Positions 1 to 7,238 of a stretch of 11,253 nt of DNA are shown here, one piece after another. Position numbers and translations under genes: made by a program. Numbering within the stretch: position 1 is the first letter of the stretch; each line of letters begins with the position of its first letter. The stretch lies in assembly GCA_014237955.1 (NCBI GenBank), contig JABABY010000048.1, positions 1-11,253 of the forward strand, read 5' to 3'. The stretch is from Planctomycetota bacterium. Lineage in GTDB: Bacteria > Planctomycetota > Planctomycetia > Pirellulales > UBA7805. The notes below the pieces were generated by a model. It saw only the letters and a program-made list of their open reading frames with translations. It was not told the DNA's origin and did no database searches.

Positions 1-1452
1 ATTGATTCTCATTTGGTGTGTACCGAAACAGCCCAGATCCTTGTTGCTGCCGGTGCGGAAATACCCAATGGCACCAAAGACCCACATTTTGGTCTTCTTT
101 CTTCAGTGATTCATGCTGCACTGACAAACAACGTCGAGGAGCTACGGGAACATACAATTTCTTTTATTGAGACACTATCGGACCATAATCTGCTCTACGT
201 GCCACTCTCCAAAGGTGGTTCTCCTCAATTAATTGCTGAGGCCAGATCCTGGCAACGTGGTGTGCGGTTATTGCTGGCAGTACTCCCCAGGATGGGCATG
301 CTTGAAGAGACCTATATGCTCATTAAACAGTGCGTCTCGGACGAACAGAAAAAGTCATTTAGCCTAGGTGCCGTAACGGAATTCGACCAACTCTTTCGTA
401 TTGGTAATCGAGGCATGATTGACTGCTTGATTTCAAGTGTTCAAAGCTGGAGTGATCAAAAGGAGCAGGAACTCTCCCATGATGAGCAACAGGAGCAGGA
501 ACTGGTTGAATTGTTGCAGCAATTAACGGAGACCATGACGCAACAATGGTTTAGTCATAGCCAGACATTGCGTTTATCGGTGTTGGAAAAAATGAATGCA
601 GCGAACAACTGGTCACAGTTGGTAGAGTTCATCCAGTTGCATGGACGCGATTTGTTTACGCAACACTTCCTCAACCTCGGTAACCTTCGAGCGATTCTTC
701 ATCGAGGGGTTGCTACTTGGCTCGAAGAATTGGCTTTGTCTCAGGAAAATGAGGAGTTGAGTATTTTAGGGGCCCTTCAAACAGAGGATTCCAAGAAGCA
801 GGTTGTAGAGCATCTTCAGGTGATTATCGAATCGATCGTGGATAATTATATAGAGTATCGAGACTACAACGGCACCACGACGCAGTCAGATCGTGGCGAA
901 CTGTTATACATGCTGATCGACATGTTGCGTTTGCGCATAAGCTATGATCGCGTGGCTTGGAACTTGGTTCCCGTGACACAAGTACATGAAATACTCGTCC
1001 GCAGGAGTTGCCTAGTAGCCGCTGAGGCTTGGCGTGTTGAAATGATGCATCGTACCGCCGAAACCGCTGATGAAATTATTCGTCGCCTACAGGCACTACA
1101 GAAAAAATATAGCATGCGACTTTCAACGATAGCCGATCGCGTCGGCGAGCGATTCATCCGTGCCCTAGAAATTGACCGAGTCAAATCGCTCGTTGAACCG
1201 GTTATGGATGCCGCAGGCTTGCAGGATAATTCAGCAATAGATGCCCTGCAACAATTGATTGACGAACTGACACATGAACCAACAGGGGTGGGCCTTGATA
1301 TTCCCCGTTGGCTTGTCGTTGTGGAGGATGAAGTTCGGCGGTTGCGCACTGGTCGCTTGGGACATAGTAGTCGCGAGGAGGTCGTGCGGTATTTTCCACA
1401 GCGTACGCTTTCACGGGTGGAATTACAGAAACAGTTGGACGCGATTGGGTGA
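1..1452 (+). CDS. Unrecognised large, mostly alpha-helical protein (5' truncated by window edge)
   Basis: The reading frame is open from base 1 to a TGA at 1450-1452, giving 483 visible residues. A TTG at 13 could be read as a start, but the frame continues to the window edge without a stop, so the gene probably begins outside. I do not recognise the family. The protein is soluble, with no membrane segment or cysteine cluster, and nearly all of it looks helical: long Leu/Glu/Gln/Arg stretches suggest a bundle or helical-repeat scaffold. A Glu/Gln-rich, possibly coiled-coil stretch lies near residues 151-183 (contains EQQEQELVELLQQL). The C-terminus is basic and amphipathic (VEDEVRRLRTGR, then SRVELQKQLDAIG). 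No nucleotide-binding loop or catalytic motif is evident. Codon use and base composition resemble the neighbours, which argues for a resident gene. It ends three bases from the stop of convergent hemW. That it is a real gene is nearly certain; its function is unknown. Confidence 0.85.
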   Translation: MDSHLVCTETAQILVAAGAEIPNGTKDPHFGLLSSVIHAALTNNVEELREHTISFIETLSDHNLLYVPLSKGGSPQLIAEARSWQRGVRLLLAVLPRMGMLEETYMLIKQCVSDEQKKSFSLGAVTEFDQLFRIGNRGMIDCLISSVQSWSDQKEQELSHDEQQEQELVELLQQLTETMTQQWFSHSQTLRLSVLEKMNAANNWSQLVEFIQLHGRDLFTQHFLNLGNLRAILHRGVATWLEELALSQENEELSILGALQTEDSKKQVVEHLQVIIESIVDNYIEYRDYNGTTTQSDRGELLYMLIDMLRLRISYDRVAWNLVPVTQVHEILVRRSCLVAAEAWRVEMMHRTAETADEIIRRLQALQKKYSMRLSTIADRVGERFIRALEIDRVKSLVEPVMDAAGLQDNSAIDALQQLIDELTHEPTGVGLDIPRWLVVVEDEVRRLRTGRLGHSSREEVVRYFPQRTLSRVELQKQLDAIG

Positions 1453-1455
1453 CCG

Positions 1456-2634
1456 CTATTCCGTGAGAAAATCTGGCCAGATGCAATCGCTGACCAACAG
1501 GCCTTTGCTCGTGAGTCGCAATTGTCCGCCATCCATTGAAAGCAAGTTGGCATCGAGATGTTTCCAAAGAGCAGCCCCCAGAAGTTCTGGTATCTCAAAA
1601 CCGGTCTTGGAATGAAATGCTTTTAGAGGAATTCCCTCTAGGCGTCGTAGCCCGAAGACAATTTGTTCGCGCGCAGAAGCAGCGGGAGAGAGCTGTTCTC
1701 GTGACGCAACAGGTGAATTTCCGTTAAGGATGCGTTTGATATACGTAGTCGTGCTTCGATGATTTGTTTCACGAACACCGTCCACGAACCGACTGGCTCC
1801 GGGGCCCACAGCATAGTAGTTTTTGTGGGTCCAATATCGTTCATTGTGACGGCAGCGATGTCCTTTGTGTGCAAAATTAGATACTTCGTAATGCTCATAC
1901 AGAAACCCGGTAAGTGTCTCGATAGCGGAAATATACATTTCCAGTTCTTGATCTTCGGTAACTGGAGGGAGTTCTCCTCGCAACTGCCGACTATAGAAGG
2001 TAGTTCCCTTTTCAAACGTGAGTCCATAAATGGAAACGTGGTTTGGTTCCAGTGCCAATGCAGATGTCAAATCATGGTCCCAGGTGTTGATCTGTTCTCC
2101 AGGCACCCCAAAGATAAGATCAATGGAAAGATCCATATTTGAACGGCGCACGCACTCAGCGGCCTCGATAATATCTCTAGCGGTGTGGTCGCGTTCAAGA
2201 ATCTTCAGTTTCTGTGGATCGAATGATTGAGCACCAATACTTACGCGTGTGACACCTGCAGCGGCAAGTAAAGGAGTGTAATCTTCTGATAAATTTGTCG
2301 GATTGGCCTCAACACTAAATTCACTGTCCGTCGCGAGGGGAAACCAGCGCAATACAATCTCGAAAAGCTGTTGCATCGCATTGGCGGAGAGATGGGTGGG
2401 GGTTCCGCCACCAAAGAATAGGGTATCCACTTCCCGAGGGTATCCGAGTCCCGTAAGCTCAATTTCAATCGCCTGTAGATAATGATCGATCAAGTCATCG
2501 CGATTGGCGACGAGACTAAAATTGCAATATCCGCATCGACGTGAACAAAAGGGAACATGCACATAGGCAGAGCGAGGTTGCTGTTGTTTGCAGTTATTCG
2601 TGGGAACCGACGATCTATCGGAATGTACCGCCAT
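1456..2634 (-). CDS. hemW: HemW, radical SAM heme chaperone (HemN-like)
   Basis: HemW is the radical SAM protein once annotated as oxygen-independent coproporphyrinogen III oxidase; in characterised bacteria it binds heme and delivers it to respiratory enzymes. From the chosen start there are 392 residues. The 4Fe-4S/SAM motif CxxxCxxC is at residues 30, 34 and 37 (HVPFCSRRCGYCNF), followed by a SAM-binding GGGTP at 75-79, then IGAQSFD, DLIFGVPGE and YEVSNFAHKGHRCRHN. The residue after the third cysteine pair is Phe rather than the extra Cys of true HemN, and the HxxNxxYW region fits HemW. The C-terminal HemN/HemW domain is intact. A GTG at 2652 would add six residues, but the ATG at 2634 has GGAG (2642-2645) seven bases upstream, so I prefer it. 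It lies 79 bases downstream of the metallo-hydrolase gene from this start and may be cotranscribed with it. The 3' end nearly touches the gene at 1-1452. Confidence 0.93.
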   Translation of the reverse strand: MAVHSDRSSVPTNNCKQQQPRSAYVHVPFCSRRCGYCNFSLVANRDDLIDHYLQAIEIELTGLGYPREVDTLFFGGGTPTHLSANAMQQLFEIVLRWFPLATDSEFSVEANPTNLSEDYTPLLAAAGVTRVSIGAQSFDPQKLKILERDHTARDIIEAAECVRRSNMDLSIDLIFGVPGEQINTWDHDLTSALALEPNHVSIYGLTFEKGTTFYSRQLRGELPPVTEDQELEMYISAIETLTGFLYEHYEVSNFAHKGHRCRHNERYWTHKNYYAVGPGASRFVDGVRETNHRSTTTYIKRILNGNSPVASREQLSPAASAREQIVFGLRRLEGIPLKAFHSKTGFEIPELLGAALWKHLDANLLSMDGGQLRLTSKGLLVSDCIWPDFLTE

Positions 2635-2641
2635 CAAACGT

Positions 2642-2645
2642 CTCC
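2642..2645 (-). promoter_or_regulatory. Shine-Dalgarno that sets the hemW start
   Basis: On the minus strand GGAG lies seven bases before the ATG at 2634-2632. The upstream in-frame GTG at 2652 has no comparable site, so this motif decides between the two starts. Confidence 0.6.
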
Positions 2646-2713
2646 AGGACACATCTCGTATACGCCATCAGAAAAGGCGTTGATGATTCGGCGTCTTCGA
2701 TGAAAAAGGCCCT

Positions 2714-3553
2714 TTAAAGCCAAAGATGTAGACGTCCATCTAGCATGTCAGGAAGTTGCTTTTCCACCAAATTCCGGATGGTGTTGGCATGATATCGCGT
2801 GCTGAAATGCGATGCAATTACCAGTTGATTCTTAAAGCGTTCGCGACGCTCGACAATATCGTCCAGATGGAGGTGCCCAAATTTGTGTATTTTCTTCGGC
2901 CGGTGATTGGGTGACACAAAAGTCATTTCCGTAATCAATATGTCGGCATCATACATTGCAGGACATGCATCCAGCCCTTCCGGAGTACTGTCGCCGAGAT
3001 AAGCAAGGCGAGGTAGTCGCATTTCACTGGACACCTCTTTTCCTGACATTCGAAGATTTCGAATATCTTCTTCATTAAGAGACTCATATTCAGCTTTTAG
3101 TTTTTTTCTGCGTTCCCAGACAATAAAACCGAGAGATGGTACCGAATGCTCAGTGGCGAGTGCAGTGACCACGTGTTCTCGTGATAAGGTGACTTCATCC
3201 CCTGCTGCAATCGGCAATAGTGTACATGGCAATCTACCGCGATCCAGACGCGTATACTGTTGGAGAATTGTTCGAACAGGATCGATAGCAACCTGCGGAA
3301 GATAGATGGTTGGGGGCTCCATCTTCATCATCCGTCGTCGTGCTATGTAGACAGGAAGTGCCGCAATATGATCGAGATGGCCGTGAGTGACAAACCAGGT
3401 TGGGGTGCCCATAAAAGACCAGGGTTGTGCACCTAGGTCAAACCCGATTTTCAATTCTGGAAAACGCCAGTATGTTTGAACGGCAGCACGCGAATAGCCC
3501 TCAATTGTCAGGTTGTTATGTTTGAGTGTTTTAACGGGAAGGTTGTCAATCAT
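2714..3553 (-). CDS. RNase Z-like metallo-beta-lactamase-fold hydrolase
   Basis: This 279-residue protein is a complete metallo-beta-lactamase-fold hydrolase. The signature HxHxDH is present as H57-G-H59-L-D61-H62 (THGHLDHIAALP). Further likely metal ligands are H136 (TEHSVPSLGF), D188 (YLGDSTPEG) and H249 (ASHFSTRYH). The last motif, with its Ser/Arg, resembles the histidine motif of RNase Z enzymes, which cut the 3' trailer from pre-tRNA at a dinuclear zinc site. The protein is shorter than classical RNase Z and I do not see a clear exosite arm, although the region around 146-180 (WERRKKLKAEYESL and after) is charged and could play that part. The activity is therefore inferred: tRNA 3' processing is plausible, but another phosphodiesterase role is possible. 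The start is an ATG with AAGGA 11 bases upstream (3565-3569), a rather long spacing. It sits 151 bases downstream of scpA, with a possible terminator between them. Confidence 0.85.
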   Translation of the reverse strand: MIDNLPVKTLKHNNLTIEGYSRAAVQTYWRFPELKIGFDLGAQPWSFMGTPTWFVTHGHLDHIAALPVYIARRRMMKMEPPTIYLPQVAIDPVRTILQQYTRLDRGRLPCTLLPIAAGDEVTLSREHVVTALATEHSVPSLGFIVWERRKKLKAEYESLNEEDIRNLRMSGKEVSSEMRLPRLAYLGDSTPEGLDACPAMYDADILITEMTFVSPNHRPKKIHKFGHLHLDDIVERRERFKNQLVIASHFSTRYHANTIRNLVEKQLPDMLDGRLHLWL

Positions 3554-3651
3554 CGCCCGATGAGTCCTTGATTGGTGAATCTGTTCCGCACAGTGTAGAG
3601 TGGCAAGCTCTCGCTAAACAAGGGGATGTCCAAGCAATTGTCTATTGTCCG

Positions 3652-3679
3652 AAACAAAACAATAGCAGGAGAAACCTGC
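3652..3679 (-). terminator. Possible intrinsic terminator after scpA
   Basis: Read on the minus strand, GCAGG (3679-3675), a five-base loop and CCTGC (3669-3665) form a five-pair GC-rich hairpin, followed by TATTGTTTTGTTT (3664-3652). It lies 26 bases beyond the scpA stop. The stem is short and the T-run is interrupted, so termination may be partial. A second A/T-rich inverted repeat (CTATTGT 3642-3648 with ACAATAG 3659-3665) overlaps the T-rich tract. Confidence 0.4.
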
Positions 3680-3705
3680 AAGAAAATGTCACCAATGCAA
3701 TGATA

Positions 3706-4494
3706 CTACTGATCTGATGTGGCATCGGGTTGTGAGTGCTCATACGCGTCTACCGGCTTGAAATCGAGATCGTTGCTCAAGTTCTTGCTTGGTAGTAGCC
3801 ACATCTCACCAAATAGTTCATCCTGATTACATTGAACACCATAGTTCCGGATTAATTCCAGCACAGACAGAAAGATGCCGATCATTTGTGATTTATGCAT
3901 GTCAGCACGAAATAAATCAGACAGTTTCAGTCGCCCGTGTTTTTTCATGGCTCCATGTATTTGTTCCATATAAACATGAATAGGGGTATCGTCGTAGACG
4001 ATATTCGAAGGTTTCTGTGCGGCAGTATCTCGTAAAATACGGCTGAAGGCACTTACCAGATCCCATAGTTCAACCTCATGAATTGGTTCAGAAGCATAAT
4101 CGCGAATACGGGGCGGCAAGTCGACTGACTGACGGGTGAACTTCTGTTGCCATTCCCGACTTTGTTCCTCTAGAAGACTGGCCGCATCACGAAATTTTTT
4201 GTAGTCCAGTAACTGGCGCACTAAATCTTTGCGTGGGTCTTCCAATTCCCCCTGTTCTTCATCGCTATTTGGCAAAACAATCCGAGACTTGATCTCGATG
4301 AGCGTGCTGGCCATTTCAAGAAAATCGCCGACTTTGTTGACATCAATTTGCTCTAATACCTCGAGATGGATGAGAAATTGGTCGGTAATCGTCGCGATGG
4401 GAATATCAACAATTTCAACCTCGTGCTTACGTACAAGGTAGAGCAGTAAGTCCAAGGGTCCGCGAAAAATATCCAAATCGACGCTAAAAGCCAT
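3706..4494 (-). CDS. scpA: ScpA, segregation and condensation protein A (kleisin)
   Basis: ScpA is the kleisin subunit that bridges the SMC ATPase heads, together with ScpB, in the bacterial condensin that compacts and segregates the chromosome. The 262-residue length matches the family. The N-terminus carries the diagnostic FxGPLDLLLYLVRKHEVEI stretch (residues about 10-28), then the helical SMC-neck-binding segment ending in ASTLIEIKSRIVLP (near residues 62-76). An acidic, variable middle follows (NSDEEQGELEDPRKDL), and then a C-terminal winged-helix-like domain (GRLKLSDLF, then FLSVLELIRN). The last 30 residues are a polar, probably disordered tail. The ATG at 4494 is preceded by a purine-rich AGGTGG about seven bases upstream on the minus strand. 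No scpB is present in the window, although scpA and scpB are adjacent in many bacteria. The gene is divergent from the dGTPase gene across a 315-base gap. Confidence 0.94.
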   Translation of the reverse strand: MAFSVDLDIFRGPLDLLLYLVRKHEVEIVDIPIATITDQFLIHLEVLEQIDVNKVGDFLEMASTLIEIKSRIVLPNSDEEQGELEDPRKDLVRQLLDYKKFRDAASLLEEQSREWQQKFTRQSVDLPPRIRDYASEPIHEVELWDLVSAFSRILRDTAAQKPSNIVYDDTPIHVYMEQIHGAMKKHGRLKLSDLFRADMHKSQMIGIFLSVLELIRNYGVQCNQDELFGEMWLLPSKNLSNDLDFKPVDAYEHSQPDATSDQ

Positions 4495-4513
4495 CGCTAC
4501 GCCACCTAACGTA

Positions 4514-4783
4514 TTAAAGATGCTCCGAGACCAGGAAAATAGTCTTCCCGGTGGCTGAAAACCAGTTTAGCAATCGAGTGGGTGTGCGAATATACCTATA
4601 GGCACGAGCTGGAGACGTTTTTCTACAGGACCACCAAACGCTTTTATCCTCATCGACCACCTCAAAGCTCCAACTTGAAATAGTTCGTTTGATAGCTAGC
4701 CACTGTTTTTGTTGCCGGCTGTTGTTTCGTATACTTGAGCATGGCGTTATCGCCCTAAAGGGCTTTGTTACAAAATGTTCCAT
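4514..4783 (-). CDS. Doubtful small hypothetical protein upstream of scpA
   Basis: The 315-base gap between scpA and the dGTPase gene holds an 89-codon minus-strand frame ending 19 bases before scpA. Its second half looks somewhat protein-like: it has five tryptophans in total, alternating polar/apolar runs such as SWSFEVVDEDKSVWW, and a hydrophobic end (WFSATGKTIFLVSEHL). Against it, there is no Shine-Dalgarno before the ATG at 4783, the frame also stays open upstream into the dGTPase gene (as far as about 4879), the first third is rich in Arg/Gln/Ser without pattern, and I know no matching family. It could be a chance frame, a decayed gene or a small leader gene cotranscribed with scpA. Treat it as unproven. 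Confidence 0.25.
   Translation of the reverse strand: MEHFVTKPFRAITPCSSIRNNSRQQKQWLAIKRTISSWSFEVVDEDKSVWWSCRKTSPARAYRYIRTPTRLLNWFSATGKTIFLVSEHL
4709..4735 (+). promoter_or_regulatory. Weak sigma70-like promoter candidate for the dGTPase gene
   Basis: TATACT at 4730-4735 matches the -10 consensus at five of six positions. Upstream, TTGTTG (4709-4714) is a poor -35 with a short 15-base spacing. It would give a leader of about 65-70 bases to the TTG start at 4810. This leader contains two overlapping four-pair hairpins, GGCG-TTAT-CGCC (4743-4754) and GCCC-TAAA-GGGC (4752-4763), which cannot form together. Confidence 0.3.
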
Positions 4784-4796
4784 GATTGAAATGCTT

Positions 4797-4801
4797 AGGA
4801 G
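4797..4801 (+). promoter_or_regulatory. Shine-Dalgarno that sets the dGTPase TTG start
   Basis: AGGAG lies eight bases before the TTG at 4810. The alternative in-frame TTG at 4786, just after an in-frame TGA (4783-4785), has no such site, so translation most likely starts at 4810. Confidence 0.65.
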
Positions 4802-4809
4802 ATAGCAAG

Positions 4810-5943
4810 TTGCCTTCCAACCACCCAGCATGGCAAGAACTCGAAACCATAGAACGCCGCGAGTCGGTTTTGCTGGCACCCTACGCTACCCACAGCTCGC
4901 AGAGCAAGGGACGCAAATATCAGGAACATGCACAATCATATCGAGGTCCTTTTCAACGAGATCGTGATCGAATTATCCATACAGCGGCCTACCGGCGTTT
5001 GAGTCATAAGACGCAGGTGTTTACCAGCCAGGAGGGCGATTACCATCGCAATCGACTTACACACACACTCGAAGTCTGTTCGATTGCTCGTACTGTTGCC
5101 CGTGCGCTGCGACTCAATGAAGATTTGGTTGAAGTGATGGCACTAATGCACGACATTGGCCACCCGCCCTTCGGACATTCGGGTGAAGATGTATTGAAGG
5201 AGTGTTTAAAGGAAGAGGGTGGATTTTCCCATAACCAGCATGCCTTGCGGATTGTCGAGGAACTGGAGAGTCCCTATCTGGAATTTCCAGGGCTGAATCT
5301 TAGTTACGAGACACTTGAAGGACAATGTTACCGGGCGAATAAACAATCGATGAAAATCTGTCCTTCGCTTGAAGCGCAGGTCGTCGATGCGGCTGATAGC
5401 ATCGCCTATGACAGCCACGATGCTGATGATGCCCTTGAGTTGGGCCTCTTAAATATTGAACAGTTGTTGACAGTTCCGATGTGGCGAAATGCTGCTGATC
5501 GTGTGCAGCGTAAAGCGCACGCTCCCACCAATAGTCCGTTGAGAAGAGCGGTTATTCACGAATTGATCGATTGGCAGGTCAAAGATTTACTACAGACGGC
5601 AACAGAACAAATAACTCAACGAGATACCGGATGTTCCAATAATATCGAAACACAAAAATCAATGGTTTTACAAAGTGTCGAATTGCAGCAGCAAAAGACA
5701 GAGTTGGAGCGTTTTCTATTTCAGCATGTCTACCGCCACCCCGATGTGGTAAAAATACGCGATCGTGCACAAACAGCTTTACACGAGTTGTTCGACAAGA
5801 TGGTCGATCACATCGAGTATTTGCCAGAGAGTTTTCGACATCGTGCAAAAACAGTAGGAGTTCGTCGCAGTGTATGTGATTATCTGGCCGGCATGACGGA
5901 CCGTTTTGCTTGGCGAGAACATAAGCGATTATGCGATCCCTGA
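4810..5943 (+). CDS. dgt: dGTPase-family HD-domain triphosphohydrolase
   Basis: This family hydrolyses deoxynucleoside triphosphates to the nucleoside plus tripolyphosphate, trimming the dNTP pool. From the TTG at 4810 the protein has 377 residues, the size of the shorter dGTPase-like (dNTPase) branch rather than the longer E. coli enzyme. The N-terminus has the conserved GPFQRDRDRIIHTAAYRRL stretch (46-64). The HD metal site is complete: H85 (NRLTHTLEV), H114-D115 in MALMHDIGHPPFGHSGE, and D196 in VDAADSIAYDSHD. The C-terminal half is helical and more variable, as in the family. Substrate range cannot be told from sequence, and relatives often need a dNTP effector. The start follows an AGGAG site; the neighbour upstream is divergent scpA and the next gene, 157 bases on, is the PIN-TRAM protein on the same strand. 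No clear terminator follows, so the two may be cotranscribed. Confidence 0.92.
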   Translation: MPSNHPAWQELETIERRESVLLAPYATHSSQSKGRKYQEHAQSYRGPFQRDRDRIIHTAAYRRLSHKTQVFTSQEGDYHRNRLTHTLEVCSIARTVARALRLNEDLVEVMALMHDIGHPPFGHSGEDVLKECLKEEGGFSHNQHALRIVEELESPYLEFPGLNLSYETLEGQCYRANKQSMKICPSLEAQVVDAADSIAYDSHDADDALELGLLNIEQLLTVPMWRNAADRVQRKAHAPTNSPLRRAVIHELIDWQVKDLLQTATEQITQRDTGCSNNIETQKSMVLQSVELQQQKTELERFLFQHVYRHPDVVKIRDRAQTALHELFDKMVDHIEYLPESFRHRAKTVGVRRSVCDYLAGMTDRFAWREHKRLCDP

Positions 5944-5953
5944 GGTAAAAGTG

Positions 5954-5982
5954 GGCCTTTGCGGGGCAGGTCTGGCCTTTGC
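5954..5982 (+). repeat. Short direct repeat GGCCTTTGC, two copies
   Basis: GGCCTTTGC occurs at 5954-5962 and 5974-5982, a 20-base period, just after the dGTPase stop. There are only two copies and I can assign no function. It may be a small local duplication. Confidence 0.5.
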
Positions 5983-5999
5983 AAAATAACCCATCTAGA

Positions 6000-6094
6000 A
6001 TGGAGATCGGTTCAGGGGCACGGGGCTCGCTGCCATTTTCAGCCTTCTTGCTGCCATCCTGTTATTTGCGGTTCTTTTAATCTATTTATTTTAG
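6000..6094 (+). other. Hydrophobic micro-frame just upstream of the PIN-TRAM gene (possible frameshifted small gene)
   Basis: The codons from 6023 to a TAG at 6092-6094 read as one very hydrophobic segment (starts GLAAIFSLLAAILLFAVLL) with no charged residue, typical of a transmembrane helix. The frame has no ATG, GTG or TTG between its upstream stop (5996-5998) and the hydrophobic run. An ATG at 6000 lies in a neighbouring frame, and one extra G in the run of four at 6022-6025 would join it to the helix, making a single-helix peptide of about 31 residues. The helix frame is the same as that of the gene at 6101, separated from it by TAG and two codons. It could be a small membrane protein with a frameshift or sequencing error, a remnant of a longer N-terminus, or chance in a T-rich stretch. 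Confidence 0.25.
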
Positions 6095-6100
6095 ATTGCG

Positions 6101-7132
6101 ATGAAAACAATTAAGGTCGAGAATATTTTTCTAACCCTTCTCCGCTGCTTTTTTGTCCTCGTTGCGGCTGGCGTGGGGGTGCAATTAGTTCGCAGTGAAA
6201 TGTTCCGCGAGCAGCCTGTCTGGCTTTTATGGATGATTTTTAGCGGCGTGATGTTGTCTGCGCTGTTTGCTATCGCCATCGATATGTTGTTCGCACGAAA
6301 AAGGCTCGATGTCATTACGGCAATTTACTTTGGACTCATTATCGGACTTTTTCTTACCTATGTGCTGCGCCTTGCATTAGCATCTGTATTTCCTGACCAG
6401 ACCAATATGGTCCGGATGCTTGCACTGATTCTTGGAATGTGTATCTCTTACGGCTGCATCAGCATCCTTATGCAGACCAAAGACGACTTTCGTTTTATTA
6501 TTCCGTATGTTGAATTCAGTAAAGAAATCAAGGGCGCCAAGCCCTATCTCCTCGACACAAGCGTTGTCATTGACGGACGCATCGCCGATGTGGTGCGCAC
6601 CGCAGTTTTGGATAATCGGCTGATCATGCCGCGATTTGTGATTAATGAACTTCAGTCGATCGCGGACAGTTCTGACAAACTGAAGCGCATGCGTGGGCGG
6701 CGCGGATTGGATATCCTCAATGCATTACGTACGGATTCGTCCATTGATCTGCAGATTTACGACCATGAATCTTCAGATATGGCCGATGAACCGGTTGATC
6801 TGAAGTTGGTTCTCTTGGCAAAAGAGCTCAACGGTAAAGTAGTCACAAACGACTACAATCTAAATAAGGTTGCCAAATTACATGATGTGGATGTCGTTAA
6901 TTTGAATGACATCGCCAATGCGCTCAAGCCGTCCTTTCTGCCCGGTGAGTCGATCGGTGTTCAAGTGGTCAAGTCTGGTGAGGAGGCGGGGCAGGGAATT
7001 GCGTATTTGGAAGACGGCACAATGATTGTGATTGAAGGTGGCCGACAGCACATAAATCAAAATATTACGATTACCGTTACGAGCGTGCTGCAGACGAGTG
7101 CGGGGCGGATGGTGTTTGCGAAGGTTGCTTGA
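6101..7132 (+). CDS. Membrane-anchored PIN-TRAM domain protein (YacL-like putative nuclease)
   Basis: The 343-residue protein has four predicted membrane helices (about 11-30, 39-65, 70-97 and 103-125), then a cytoplasmic PIN domain and a C-terminal TRAM domain. The PIN domain (about 148-275) keeps the acidic set of metal-dependent RNases: D152 (LLDTSVVIDGRIAD), E183 (VINELQSIAD), D233 (PVDLKLVLLA) and D251 (VVTNDYNL). The RMRGRRGLDILN stretch (197-208) is typical of this family. The TRAM domain (about 283-343, a small beta-barrel that binds RNA in other proteins) closes with TSAGRMVFAKV. The architecture matches B. subtilis YacL and its relatives, whose substrate is, to my knowledge, not established. 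A membrane-tethered ribonuclease is the natural inference. The ATG at 6101 is the first start after an in-frame TAG and has no visible Shine-Dalgarno. The gene is convergent with the metallophosphoesterase gene, 106 bases away. Confidence 0.92.
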   Translation: MKTIKVENIFLTLLRCFFVLVAAGVGVQLVRSEMFREQPVWLLWMIFSGVMLSALFAIAIDMLFARKRLDVITAIYFGLIIGLFLTYVLRLALASVFPDQTNMVRMLALILGMCISYGCISILMQTKDDFRFIIPYVEFSKEIKGAKPYLLDTSVVIDGRIADVVRTAVLDNRLIMPRFVINELQSIADSSDKLKRMRGRRGLDILNALRTDSSIDLQIYDHESSDMADEPVDLKLVLLAKELNGKVVTNDYNLNKVAKLHDVDVVNLNDIANALKPSFLPGESIGVQVVKSGEEAGQGIAYLEDGTMIVIEGGRQHINQNITITVTSVLQTSAGRMVFAKVA

Positions 7133-7238
7133 ACTACTGCAATACGATGCCAAACATCGGATCGGCCTGTTCTTCTCGACGTTATCTTTTCATTGCCCGC
7201 TAATTTCCCAGAAGGCATCCCGTTTATGTTAGTGGTGA

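Noticed and set aside
942..1598. 218-codon minus-strand frame
   Set aside because: It lies under two well-supported genes, overlapping the helical protein and hemW, and its translation is an Arg/Ser/Cys-rich patchwork without a hydrophobic core, typical of an antisense shadow.
2662..2680. ACGCC/GGCGT hairpin between the metallo-hydrolase gene and hemW
   Set aside because: A five-pair stem with a nine-base loop and no T-run. A second copy of the arm sequence nearby allows alternative pairing, but this is within chance expectation.
4786..4809. Longer N-terminus for the dGTPase gene from a TTG at 4786
   Set aside because: The TTG at 4810 has AGGAG eight bases upstream; the earlier one has no ribosome site and the eight added residues match nothing in the family.
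7145..7159. CGATG/CATCG hairpin in the convergent gap after the PIN-TRAM gene as a terminator
   Set aside because: There are only five pairs and no T-run follows on either strand. The rest of the 106-base gap shows nothing I can support.
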